A DNA stretch of 7,336 nucleotides from Actinomycetota bacterium (GCA_022865545.1 JALHTA010000297.1:1-7336), one strand, 5' to 3'; shown: positions 1 through 6,490, counted from the stretch's first letter. Notes: a model not told the origin generated them from the sequence alone. Numbers and translations are program-made.

Positions 1-297
1 AATCCAAAGAAAAAATGCGTATGGAGTGAAATATATTATAGTAATAAGGATCTTAAAAGACTTGATCTTATCAGGTATTTCCAGATCCCGGTAAACCGTG
101 AACTTGAAGAAACCTCATCTATCGTAAACTGGCTCGATATCAGAATAGACGGAATGCATCTTGCTATTCCAGGAAAAGGCAATATGATCGCACAGCTTTT
201 CAAGCTTGCATTTTATATAATGAGGATAAGGTGGAGAAAATTTGTTCATCCTGGAAGATACTGGCACAAACACGAATCACATTATATGGATGTTTAG
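1..297 (+). CDS. C-terminal fragment of an unrecognised protein (98 residues, 5' end outside the window)
   Basis: An open frame runs from the first base to a TAG at 295-297 with no stop. It gives 98 residues that begin NPKKKCVWSE and end in HESHYMDV. The end is rich in aromatic and basic residues (FYIMRIRWRKFVHPGRYWHKHE), which would suit a membrane-surface or nucleic-acid contact, but I recognise no family motif. Codon use (ATA, AGA, AGG, AAA-rich) matches the AT-rich neighbours, so it looks like a real resident gene rather than a chance frame. The next gene starts 44 bases downstream on the same strand with its own ribosome binding site, so the two could share a transcript. The true start, the length and any N-terminal domain lie upstream. 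I assign no function. Confidence 0.6.
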   Translation, partial: NPKKKCVWSEIYYSNKDLKRLDLIRYFQIPVNRELEETSSIVNWLDIRIDGMHLAIPGKGNMIAQLFKLAFYIMRIRWRKFVHPGRYWHKHESHYMDV

Positions 298-341
298 AAC
301 CTAAGTGACTATAATTAATAAATCTATTCAGGCGGTGTAAT

Positions 342-854
342 ATGGAAATAGCAGAAATAACAAATAGTTTAAAAACTAAAATAGAAGAGGCTAAAAAGAT
401 CTCTGGCCTAGATAGCAAGCATTTTGGATTTAAGAACTGGCATGCTACTATTCTCAATCTTTTAAGGAATCTTCCTTCAAATTATTTGCATGAGATAAAT
501 GATTTTAAAAAACTTGCTTTTGAGGATACAAAATTCCACAGAGGGAAGAAATTTTTTTCACAAACGGATAATACCAAATACAGTGAAGACCTTGCATCTG
601 CTGTCACAATATTGAAAAAGATAGTAGATCCAAGTAAAGTTAAAAAACCAAAAGGTGATAAAGGGACTCCGGCTAAGAAGGCACCTCCAGAAGAAAACAA
701 AAAACCCCCGGTTACCAAGCCTCTTCAAAAAAAACAGGATGATGCCATTGCTGCTTCGGTAAAAAATGCCAAAAAACCAAAGACATCTAAAGATGTGAGG
801 AGCCCGGCTAAAACAGGTAAAGCATCCGGAAGGAAGAAAAAACCCGTAAAATAG
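342..854 (+). CDS. Protein with a helical N-terminal domain and a histone H1-like Lys/Pro/Ala-rich tail
   Basis: The 170-residue protein has two clear parts. Residues 1-95 look like a compact, mostly helical domain with aromatic and hydrophobic positions (FGFKNWHATILNLL at 28-41, FKKLAF at 55-60). Residues 96-170 are low-complexity, dominated by Lys, Pro, Ala, Ser and Thr with repeated KKP, PAK and KKPK motifs, ending GRKKKPVK. Such tails in histone H1, bacterial Hc1-like proteins and ribosome-associated proteins bind DNA or RNA through charge, so nucleic-acid binding is inferred here. No catalytic motif, signal peptide or membrane segment is seen. The ATG at 342 is preceded by GGCGGTGT (331-338), a usable ribosome binding site of the GGTG type. 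The gene converges on the maturase gene at 957-2063, with an inverted repeat between them. The domain family is not recognised, so the specific role is unknown. Confidence 0.82.
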   Translation: MEIAEITNSLKTKIEEAKKISGLDSKHFGFKNWHATILNLLRNLPSNYLHEINDFKKLAFEDTKFHRGKKFFSQTDNTKYSEDLASAVTILKKIVDPSKVKKPKGDKGTPAKKAPPEENKKPPVTKPLQKKQDDAIAASVKNAKKPKTSKDVRSPAKTGKASGRKKKPVK

Positions 855-865
855 GTTAGACCTAA

Positions 866-889
866 GTTTTTTAACTGTCAGTTAAAAAC
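866..889. terminator. Inverted repeat between convergent genes, possible bidirectional terminator
   Basis: GTTTTTTAAC (866-875) and GTTAAAAAC (881-889) are complementary apart from one extra T and would form a hairpin with a TGTCA loop. It lies 11 bases after the stop of the gene at 342-854 and 67 bases beyond the stop of the minus-strand gene at 957-2063. The arms carry T runs on both strands. The position between convergent genes suits a shared terminator. The stem is AT-rich and weak, with no strong T tract after it, so the call is tentative. Confidence 0.35.
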
Positions 890-956
890 AAGAATTTCCA
901 TATATTTGAAATTGTTACGGGAATGCAGGTAATATCCGGTTTTAAGTGTTTTTATA

Positions 957-2063
957 TCAGATCCGTATATTTGAAGCAATATTTTTAAAAACCGGCAGAC
1001 TGCGCTGATAAAACATCTTCCAGCCTGAACATAGGGTACTTAGCTTTTTCTCATTATCCGGGGAAAAAGCTCTATGCTTTAAACAATCTCCGTGGCAAAG
1101 ATCCAGGTATTTGCATGATCTGCAAATAAAACTATATTCTTTCTTAGCGCTACCAAAATCCCGGTAAATGCCTGACTCCAGGAGTTCGTCCCAGCTACAA
1201 CTGTTTATATTTCCCAGCTTAAGATCTTCCCTTACAAAAAAGTCACAGGGATAAATATCACCATTGTACTCAACAACAAAGTATTGATTACAGTTATTTT
1301 CCATATGACATATAGTGGACCTGCCCTGCACAAGGTAATTAAGGACTGAATCAAAAAACCTGATAGAGACTTTGTGTATATCCCCTGGATACCACTGATT
1401 GAACAGTTCGATAAGGAAGTTACCCCACTGTTCACCATTTATCGAAAATTGCTCCAGCCTACCCTCATCATCAAATTCAATACATGGGATATATTGATGA
1501 AAATAAAACCCATTTTTTACAAGAAAATCATATATCTCTCTTACTTTGCGGACATTAAAATCATTTACAAGTACAAGTATATTGAATTCGACATTATTTT
1601 CTCTAAGGATATCGATTCCCTTCATCACGCGCCCAAAAGTACCCTGACCTCCTTGCAGTTTTCTATAATGATCATGTATATGCTCGGGCCCATCAAGACT
1701 TACCCCCAGTAGAAACTTGTATTCAGCCAGATGTTTTGCAAATGGTTCATCTATTAGTGAAGCATTAGTCTGGAGACCATTAGTTACCATACTTCTGGGT
1801 CTTCCGTATTTTTGCTGCATTTTGACCACACTTTTGAAAAAATCCAGCCCCATAAGCGTGGGTTCTCCTCCCTGCCATCCAAAAGTATAGCAGGATTGTT
1901 CAGTCTCCATATAAGAAGATATCATTCTCTCAAGTGTTGCTTCATCCATCCTGTGAACTTTTTGGTCAGGATAAAGGGATGATTTTTCCAGATAGAAACA
2001 ATAATGGCAATTCATATTACAATCAGCAGAGGCTGGTTTTATGAGCAGTGAAAAAGGCTTCAT
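957..2063 (-). CDS. Anaerobic sulfatase-maturase-type radical SAM/SPASM enzyme (anSME family)
   Basis: Family members oxidise an active-site Cys or Ser of a target sulfatase to formylglycine in the cytoplasm, using S-adenosylmethionine and three [4Fe-4S] clusters. The 368 residues match the usual length of about 370. The SAM-cluster motif is C15-x3-C19-x2-C22 followed by FYLEK. GWQGGEPTL (62-70) is the family's version of the GGE motif that contacts SAM. The C-terminal SPASM region has C252, C258, C273, C314, C317, C323, C327 and C345, the spacing expected for two auxiliary clusters. D274, directly after C273, corresponds to the proposed catalytic base of the clostridial enzyme. Nothing essential appears missing. 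The ATG at 2063 has AAGGA five bases upstream on its strand. No sulfatase lies in the window, so the substrate is unknown. Other SPASM enzymes modify peptides, but this motif set is closest to anSME. Confidence 0.9.
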   Translation of the reverse strand: MKPFSLLIKPASADCNMNCHYCFYLEKSSLYPDQKVHRMDEATLERMISSYMETEQSCYTFGWQGGEPTLMGLDFFKSVVKMQQKYGRPRSMVTNGLQTNASLIDEPFAKHLAEYKFLLGVSLDGPEHIHDHYRKLQGGQGTFGRVMKGIDILRENNVEFNILVLVNDFNVRKVREIYDFLVKNGFYFHQYIPCIEFDDEGRLEQFSINGEQWGNFLIELFNQWYPGDIHKVSIRFFDSVLNYLVQGRSTICHMENNCNQYFVVEYNGDIYPCDFFVREDLKLGNINSCSWDELLESGIYRDFGSAKKEYSFICRSCKYLDLCHGDCLKHRAFSPDNEKKLSTLCSGWKMFYQRSLPVFKNIASNIRI

Positions 2064-2294
2064 GGCAATCCTTGATCTACGCCTCTTTTAAGGCATTACT
2101 ATTTAACAGGAAACAATATTAACATAGTGGTAATAAGTATTCAATTTTGTAGATTAGCGGATATTTACTAAAAACTAATCTTAAATATTGCATACTACAT
2201 CTTCTATTCAGGCAATAGGATACCTCGTTTAAAAAAATATATGATTTAAGATGATTATTATTTGATCTGGACTAACAGCACTACCTTATAAGTC

Positions 2295-2588
2295 TTATGT
2301 CCTTGCCTTGATAACAAAACTTAGAATAAGTCCTCCAACAGCTGCCACAATAAGTGCCAGTATCACTATCAGGAACCTATTGCCAAGTAACGGTACCTGC
2401 TCTTCCGTAATTCCCAGTACTTCTATTTTCCCTTCCTCTGTAGTCACTTCTTTTTCCCCTGTAAGCTCCTCTAAAAGGGTTTCCTCTTCATCCTGCGCAA
2501 AAAGCACACCGAAGGGTACGATCCAGGTGGTCAGGAAAGCAACAATAAAGAGTAATGTAACAAGTTTTAATTCACTGCTTCTTATCAT
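2295..2588 (-). CDS. Small membrane-anchored protein with an acidic extracytoplasmic segment
   Basis: This 97-residue protein has a hydrophobic N-terminal segment (about 9-30) after a short charged start, which looks like a signal peptide or signal anchor ending near VLFA-QDEEE. An acidic, Glu- and Thr-rich linker follows (about 32-64). A second strong membrane segment (about 71-94, FLIVILALIVAAVGGLILSFVI) is capped by a short basic tail, KART, which should stay inside. If the first segment is cleaved, this is a single-pass protein with a small acidic outside domain. I do not recognise a family. It lies 108 bases downstream of the phasin-like gene on the same strand, possibly in the same unit. 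No clear ribosome binding site precedes the ATG at 2588, and the upstream DNA is very AT-rich, so a leaderless or weakly initiated message is possible. A run of seven T on its strand at 2237-2231 could end transcription. Confidence 0.72.
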   Translation of the reverse strand: MIRSSELKLVTLLFIVAFLTTWIVPFGVLFAQDEEETLLEELTGEKEVTTEEGKIEVLGITEEQVPLLGNRFLIVILALIVAAVGGLILSFVIKART

Positions 2589-2696
2589 TTTTATAAGACT
2601 TATATTAGATATTACTAATATAATATTAATACTTCTACGCTGATAGTCAAGCCAGAAATAAATATATAATAATATTACTCTATATAGGTCCTTACT

Positions 2697-3197
2697 CTAT
2701 TCTTTCTTACTTTTTTTACTGTCCGACTCCTCAATAAGAATATCAAGCTTATCCCTTATTTCTTCAAGATCCTGTCGTGACGGGATATTTAGATCCAAGA
2801 GTGCCTGCTTTATCCTATCTTCATCACTTCCGGTGATCTTATCCTTCAAAGACGCACTCTTCTCCTTTACCTCTTTAAACATATCTTTTAATTTTATCTC
2901 CGTAATGGTGCCTGTCTCTTTTGCCCTGGCAGCAATATCTTTAAGGACCTTATCCTGCTTATCCTTTAGCGGTTCTCCCTTTTTTGCCAGATAATCTATT
3001 TTTTCATTCAGCATTTTTGTCACCTCTGAAGTATTCTTCCTGGCTTCCTCCATAAGATCTGTAATGAACTTTTGTTGCTTTTCCTTTGCGAGCTCACCTT
3101 TTTTTATTAGATTCCTGGCAACCTCAGTAGCTTTCTCATAAGTTAGTGCTGCAATACCAAGACTTGCAAGGTACCCTTCCTTAAATTTACTTGTCAT
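2697..3197 (-). CDS. Phasin-like coiled-coil protein (PhaF/PhaI type)
   Basis: The 166-residue protein is almost wholly helical and charged. The start (KEGYLASLGIAALTYEKATE, 6-25, then a KKGEL motif) resembles the phasin family, whose members coat polyhydroxyalkanoate granules or act as related regulators. The end (LNIPSRQDLEEIRDKLDILI, 136-155) is the usual phasin-type closing segment, with IPSR followed by a short coiled coil. Residues 30-54 and 70-94 are an internal repeat about 40 residues apart, both containing K-K-G-E and K-x-K-Q. The tail DSKKSKKE is charged. There is no signal peptide or membrane segment, so it is predicted cytoplasmic. A strong AGGAGGG lies five bases before the ATG, giving the best ribosome binding site in the window. 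No polyhydroxyalkanoate synthase is nearby, so a true granule role is not shown. A generic scaffold or membrane-surface protein is an alternative. Confidence 0.78.
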   Translation of the reverse strand: MTSKFKEGYLASLGIAALTYEKATEVARNLIKKGELAKEKQQKFITDLMEEARKNTSEVTKMLNEKIDYLAKKGEPLKDKQDKVLKDIAARAKETGTITEIKLKDMFKEVKEKSASLKDKITGSDEDRIKQALLDLNIPSRQDLEEIRDKLDILIEESDSKKSKKE

Positions 3198-3202
3198 AAT
3201 TT

Positions 3203-3209
3203 CCCTCCT
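3203..3209 (-). promoter_or_regulatory. Strong ribosome binding site of the phasin-like gene
   Basis: On the minus strand AGGAGGG lies five bases before the ATG at 3197. It is a near-complete match to the anti-Shine-Dalgarno sequence shared by bacteria and archaea, and it fixes the start of the phasin-like protein. It suggests stronger translation than for the neighbours, whose sites are weak or absent. Confidence 0.75.
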
Positions 3210-3355
3210 GTGGTATTGAAAAAAATAGTTATTTTCAGACTCTATATTACCAGATTTATGTCAAAATAATCCATCAACAAAACACGACAATTATTATCAT
3301 TTATAATATACTAAAAAATTGATTATGTTGAGTATAAGATTCTAGGAGTCTGCCC

Positions 3356-3367
3356 ATTTAAATATTT
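3356..3367 (+). promoter_or_regulatory. Candidate TATA box for the acyltransferase gene
   Basis: ATTTAAATATTT resembles an archaeal TATA box. Transcription would start about 25 bases downstream, near 3388, leaving a short leader of about 20 bases before the ATG at 3409. That would fit the lack of a ribosome binding site there. The whole intergenic region is AT-rich, so chance matches are likely. Confidence 0.3.
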
Positions 3368-3408
3368 GATAAAAATAACTAAACCCGATCACTTAATTAT
3401 TCACAAAA

Positions 3409-4557
3409 ATGAAAAATATTGAAACCAGGAAATTATATATTGATAATTTAAGAACTTTTCTTATAACACTGGTTATGCTGCTTCACATTGCTGTGACCTA
3501 TGGCCCTATTGGGTTCTGGTATTATTATGAAAGGACCGGTCTTCTATCAACATATTTACTGGGTTTTTTTGTATCATTTAACCAGGCTTTCCTTCTGGGA
3601 CTTTTTCTTATGATTTCAGCTTATTTTATTATTCCCTCCTATGATAGAAAGGGGGCAGATCTTTTTATAAGGGACAGGTTTAGGAGGCTTGGCATACCCC
3701 TTCTTTTCTATATTATTATAATAGGACCTTTCCTTATATATATTCAAAAATTATTTATTGAAAAGGAAAAAGTAAATTTCCTCTATTTTTACTACAATTT
3801 CATTATTAAAAATATCATAATTGAAGCCGGTCCTTTATGGTTTCTACAGGCTCTACTTATTTTTTCTCTATTCTATATCCTGCTAGTGGAACTTATAAAA
3901 AAGGCACAAAAGAAGAAAGGCACCTTCGAAAAGAAGGGCCTGGATTTTCCACAAAATTACAAAATAATTTTATTTATTATATCGATTGCCATAGTGACTT
4001 TTTTAGTGAGGATAAGGTTTCCCATTGAAACTTCCATTATCAATTTGCAACTATGTTTTCTGCCTCAATATGTATCTCTATTTATTTTGGGTATTTTTGC
4101 CTATAGAAATAATTGGTTTAAAAAGATAACTTATAAAAAAGCTATCTTCTGGTTATCAGTATTAATATTCACTACACTCTTATGGCCTATCCTGTTATTT
4201 TTTAGCGGAACTTTTAAGGAAGCTAATATCACCCTTATCGCTGGAGGATTCCGCTGGCAGGCATTCCTTTATGCATTATGGGAGGCAATTATTGCCATTA
4301 GTTCTTCTATTAGTATTATTTATTTTTTTAAGAAGAGGCTCAATCGTCAGAACAATCTTTTCGGCAGTCTCTATAAAAGTGCTTATACTGTCTTTATTAT
4401 TCATCCACTAATAATTGTTCCCCTCTCCTATTCTATAAAAGGGCTGGAGATCCATCCTCTTATTAAGTTTTCTATAGTAGCTGCAGTAAGCATACCTTTA
4501 TCTTTTATAATAGGAAATATTATTAGAAAAATGCCATTCCTTAAAAGAATACTTTGA
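3409..4557 (+). CDS. Integral membrane acyltransferase, acyltransferase 3 family
   Basis: Members of this family move acetyl or other acyl groups from the cytoplasm onto sugars or lipids of the cell surface. The 382 residues are highly hydrophobic with about ten predicted membrane segments, the normal size and layout. Family marks are visible. The N-terminus reads RKLYIDNLRTFLI, then LLHIAVTYG with the conserved His at 26. FIRDRFRRLGIPLL (86-99) is the typical Arg-rich cytoplasmic loop. GPLWFLQALL (141-150) and the C-terminal FIIHPLII (329-336, His 332) also fit. No extra SGNH domain is fused. The ATG at 3409 has no ribosome binding site, so a short-leader or leaderless message is possible. 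The substrate cannot be told, and no glycosyltransferase cluster surrounds the gene. It ends 10 bases from the stop of the opposing DUF454 gene. Confidence 0.88.
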   Translation: MKNIETRKLYIDNLRTFLITLVMLLHIAVTYGPIGFWYYYERTGLLSTYLLGFFVSFNQAFLLGLFLMISAYFIIPSYDRKGADLFIRDRFRRLGIPLLFYIIIIGPFLIYIQKLFIEKEKVNFLYFYYNFIIKNIIIEAGPLWFLQALLIFSLFYILLVELIKKAQKKKGTFEKKGLDFPQNYKIILFIISIAIVTFLVRIRFPIETSIINLQLCFLPQYVSLFILGIFAYRNNWFKKITYKKAIFWLSVLIFTTLLWPILLFFSGTFKEANITLIAGGFRWQAFLYALWEAIIAISSSISIIYFFKKRLNRQNNLFGSLYKSAYTVFIIHPLIIVPLSYSIKGLEIHPLIKFSIVAAVSIPLSFIIGNIIRKMPFLKRIL

Positions 4558-4567
4558 GCCAGATTGA

Positions 4568-4996
4568 TCAGTCTGAAATATCTGTGTTATTTTCCACTTT
4601 TGGTTTTATTCTTACAATATGGACTGTTACTCCAATTGCTATGATAACAAGTAGGATCCTCACCCATAATATTTCTATAGCAAAAATTGCTGAATACCCT
4701 ATAGTTATCCATAATATGGAAATAGCGGTTATTTTTGCTTTTACTGGGATTCCTTTTCCTTCTCTATAATTTTTTATATATCTCCCAAGAATCCTATTAT
4801 TTATAAGCCAATTATAAAACCGCTTGGAACTTCTTGCATAAAGTGCCGCTGATAGCAATAGAAAAGGAGTTGTTGGAAGTACCGGTATAAATATACCGAC
4901 AATACTTACTCCGATCAAAAAAGTTCCTGTAGCAATCAATAAAATCTTTACTGGTTTTTTTAATGTTTTTTCTTTTTTATTCAGGATCTGCACCAA
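4568..4996 (-). CDS. DUF454/YbaN-type inner membrane protein
   Basis: The 142-residue protein carries the signature of the DUF454 (YbaN) family: GIFIPVLPTTPFLLLSAALYARSS (34-57), then a soluble stretch with YNWLINNRILGRYIKNYREGKGIP (61-84). Membrane segments are predicted at about 17-39, 43-54 (short, Pro-bounded), 88-108 and 109-129. Both ends are polar and probably face the cytoplasm. The length matches the family, whose molecular function is unknown. There is no ATG at the beginning of the frame. The first possible starts are TTG (4996) and GTG (4993), and no internal Met precedes the first membrane segment. No ribosome binding site is placed correctly for either, so the exact start is uncertain by a residue or a few. 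The gene converges on the acyltransferase gene and diverges from the radical SAM gene at 5152. Confidence 0.87.
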   Translation of the reverse strand: MVQILNKKEKTLKKPVKILLIATGTFLIGVSIVGIFIPVLPTTPFLLLSAALYARSSKRFYNWLINNRILGRYIKNYREGKGIPVKAKITAISILWITIGYSAIFAIEILWVRILLVIIAIGVTVHIVRIKPKVENNTDISD

Positions 4997-5014
4997 TACT
5001 AGCGGTCCATTTTT

Positions 5015-5054
5015 TATTTAATTTAATATTAATACCCCTCTATTTAATTTAATA
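5015..5054. repeat. Two exact 14-base direct repeats in a divergent promoter region
   Basis: TATTTAATTTAATA occurs at 5015-5028 and again at 5041-5054, so the start-to-start distance is 26 bases. The pair lies between the divergent genes at 4996 (minus) and 5152 (plus), upstream of the candidate TATA box at 5079. It could be a paired regulator site or a duplicated TATA-like element for the minus-strand gene. The sequence is simple and AT-only, so chance or slippage is a fair alternative. Confidence 0.4.
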
Positions 5055-5078
5055 GATATTTAGTATTTAGATTCTTTA

Positions 5079-5086
5079 TTATATAC
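5079..5086 (+). promoter_or_regulatory. Candidate TATA box for the radical SAM gene
   Basis: TTATATAC within TTTATTATATAC fits an archaeal TATA box. The expected transcription start, about 25 bases further on, falls near 5108. That is within a few bases of the ATG (5111) of the short leader ORF described below, and about 44 bases before the main start at 5152. The surroundings are AT-rich, which lowers the weight of the match. Confidence 0.35.
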
Positions 5087-5110
5087 TTTTTATTATTTAC
5101 TGTGAATTTT

Positions 5111-5155
5111 ATGAGGAGTTATAAAATCAGTAAGAAAAAGAATGGGTTCTCATGA
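5111..5155 (+). CDS. Possible 14-residue leader peptide overlapping the radical SAM start
   Basis: ATG at 5111 opens a 14-codon frame (MRSYKISKKKNGFS) that ends in TGA at 5153-5155. This stop overlaps the main ATG at 5152 as ATGA, the classic arrangement for translational coupling. The main gene has no Shine-Dalgarno site of its own just before 5152, while GAGGAG sits inside the short ORF at 5113-5118, too far upstream (about 33 bases) to serve the main start directly. Given the candidate TATA box at 5079, the transcript could begin almost at 5111, making this a leaderless start. The peptide is basic and has no known family. Short ORFs arise often by chance, so this is only a candidate. Confidence 0.3.
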   Translation: MRSYKISKKKNGFS

Positions 5156-6468
5156 AACTAGAGCTAATTGTTCCGGCTACACAAACGAGTTTCCGAAATC
5201 AGAAGAAGGCACCGGGCCCACATCTGGGCCTGGCGATGGTTGCCGCCCTGACTCCATTAGAGGTCGAAGTCTCATTAACCGATGAGAATGTCGAAGTTAT
5301 TGATTTCCAAAAGGAAATCGACTTAGTGGGGATCACAGCATTAACTATTACGGCGGTACGCGCCTATGAGATCGCCGATACCTTCAGAGCGAAGGGAGTG
5401 AAGGTTATCTTAGGAGGCAGCCACCCCAGTGCTTTACCAGAAGAGGCAATCCAGCATGCTGATGCCGTAGTGATCGGAGAAGCTGAAGGAATTTGGGCAA
5501 ATGTGATCGAAGATTTTGAGGCAAACAAGCTAAAAAGAATATACAAGCAATGTAAGCAGCCCAGCTTGCTTAACTTGCCTATCCCCCGGCGGGATTTGTT
5601 CGCCGATGGAAGATACTACTTCAGGAACACGATCTCAACCACTAGAGGCTGTCCCTATGCCTGCTCCTTCTGCTCAGTTACTTCATTCTTCGGCCATACT
5701 TACCGCTGCCGCCCGGTAGAAGAAATTCTCAAGGAGATCGAAACAATGAACTATAAGAAACTTGTCTGGTTTATTGATGATAATATCGTCGGCAAACCCA
5801 AATTTGCCAAAGAGCTCTTTCGCGCCCTTGTACCCTATAAACTCAAGTGGGCTGCCCAGGCTTCAATTACCATAGCCAGAGATGACGAATTACTCAAACT
5901 GGCAGCCGCGAGTGGTTGCGTGATCCTACTCATCGGGTTTGAGACATTGTCCCCGGACAATCTGGCTGCGATGGGTAAGAAGGTGAACGTGGTAGACAAA
6001 TACGAAATGGTGATAAGAAAGATCCACTCTCATGGCATTGCTGTCCATGGCTTCTTTATCCTTGGCTTAGACGAAGATGATGAATCTGTTTTCGAACGTA
6101 CCGTCCGTTTCGCCCAAAAAACGAAGTTAGAGAGTGCTCAATTTGCCTGGCCCGTACCATATCCGGGCACCGCCCTATACGATTCTTTGGATAATGCCGG
6201 ACGAATAATCACCAAAGACTGGTCACAGTATGAGTCTAGTGTTGTATTTGAGCCGAAGCTAATATCACGGGAGATTCTGCAAAAGGGTCGTAGCTGGGTT
6301 TGGCGCGAGTTTTATAGCTTACCCTCTATTTGGAGGAGATTAGGGATTATACGCCGTTATTTGTTGCCACTCTGGGTATTGAATCTTTATTACCGCTCTT
6401 TCTGGCGGAGAAAATTTAAAGCTAGTAAAACTATAAAAAAATATGAACCCCATTTCATCTCCAGGTAA
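5152..6468 (+). CDS. B12-binding-domain radical SAM protein, probably acquired by transfer
   Basis: The 438 residues have the standard order of class B radical SAM proteins. A cobalamin-binding-type Rossmann domain spans about 1-130, with VILGGSHPSALPEEA (85-99) and DAVVIGEAEG (104-113). The radical SAM core follows from about 158, with C167-x3-C171-x2-C174 in RGCPYACSFCSV. Other core marks are WFIDDNIV (206-213), LLIGFET (259-265), FFILGLDED (301-309) and PVPYPGTALY (334-343). As often in this class, the cobalamin-binding part lacks the DxHxxG motif. The tail (about 380-425) is basic and aromatic and may touch membranes or a lipid substrate. Relatives include methylases and lipid-modifying enzymes, but the substrate cannot be told. 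Codons rich in GCC, ATC and CTC set the gene apart: two hand-counted 60-base lines have 31 and 32 G+C, against 16 and 19 in lines of the flanking genes. No ribosome binding site directly precedes the ATG. Confidence 0.9.
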   Translation: MKLELIVPATQTSFRNQKKAPGPHLGLAMVAALTPLEVEVSLTDENVEVIDFQKEIDLVGITALTITAVRAYEIADTFRAKGVKVILGGSHPSALPEEAIQHADAVVIGEAEGIWANVIEDFEANKLKRIYKQCKQPSLLNLPIPRRDLFADGRYYFRNTISTTRGCPYACSFCSVTSFFGHTYRCRPVEEILKEIETMNYKKLVWFIDDNIVGKPKFAKELFRALVPYKLKWAAQASITIARDDELLKLAAASGCVILLIGFETLSPDNLAAMGKKVNVVDKYEMVIRKIHSHGIAVHGFFILGLDEDDESVFERTVRFAQKTKLESAQFAWPVPYPGTALYDSLDNAGRIITKDWSQYESSVVFEPKLISREILQKGRSWVWREFYSLPSIWRRLGIIRRYLLPLWVLNLYYRSFWRRKFKASKTIKKYEPHFISR

Positions 6469-6490
6469 TTGTATGATGTGGGAACTTGGG

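Noticed and set aside
1374..1712. Long plus-strand frame opposite the maturase gene
   Set aside because: It lies wholly inside the well-supported minus-strand gene, has no family signature and no binding site, and is a shadow frame.
957..2063. Methanogenesis marker 10 (radical SAM methylase of methyl-coenzyme M reductase)
   Set aside because: The CxxxCxxCFYLEK and GWQGGEPTL motifs and eight-cysteine SPASM pattern are those of sulfatase maturases, and no cobalamin-linked features or marker gene context are present.
2081..2094. Short inverted repeat GCCT-N6-AGGC upstream of the maturase gene as an operator
   Set aside because: Only four base pairs per arm, with no second copy in the window.
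2308..2643. Plus-strand Ser/Thr/Ile-rich frame opposite the small membrane protein
   Set aside because: Its composition mirrors the acidic and hydrophobic codons of the opposite strand. The minus-strand product has sensible membrane topology and is preferred.
4560..4575. Imperfect 16-base palindrome (centre TGATCA) at the meeting point of two convergent genes, as a terminator
   Set aside because: It has no loop or T tract and lies partly inside the DUF454 coding region. It may be chance.
5152..6468. Specific naming as a hopanoid or tetraether lipid radical SAM enzyme (HpnP, HpnJ, GrsA, Tes)
   Set aside because: The domain order is shared by many class B radical SAM proteins, and no lipid biosynthesis gene or diagnostic motif supports one of these names.
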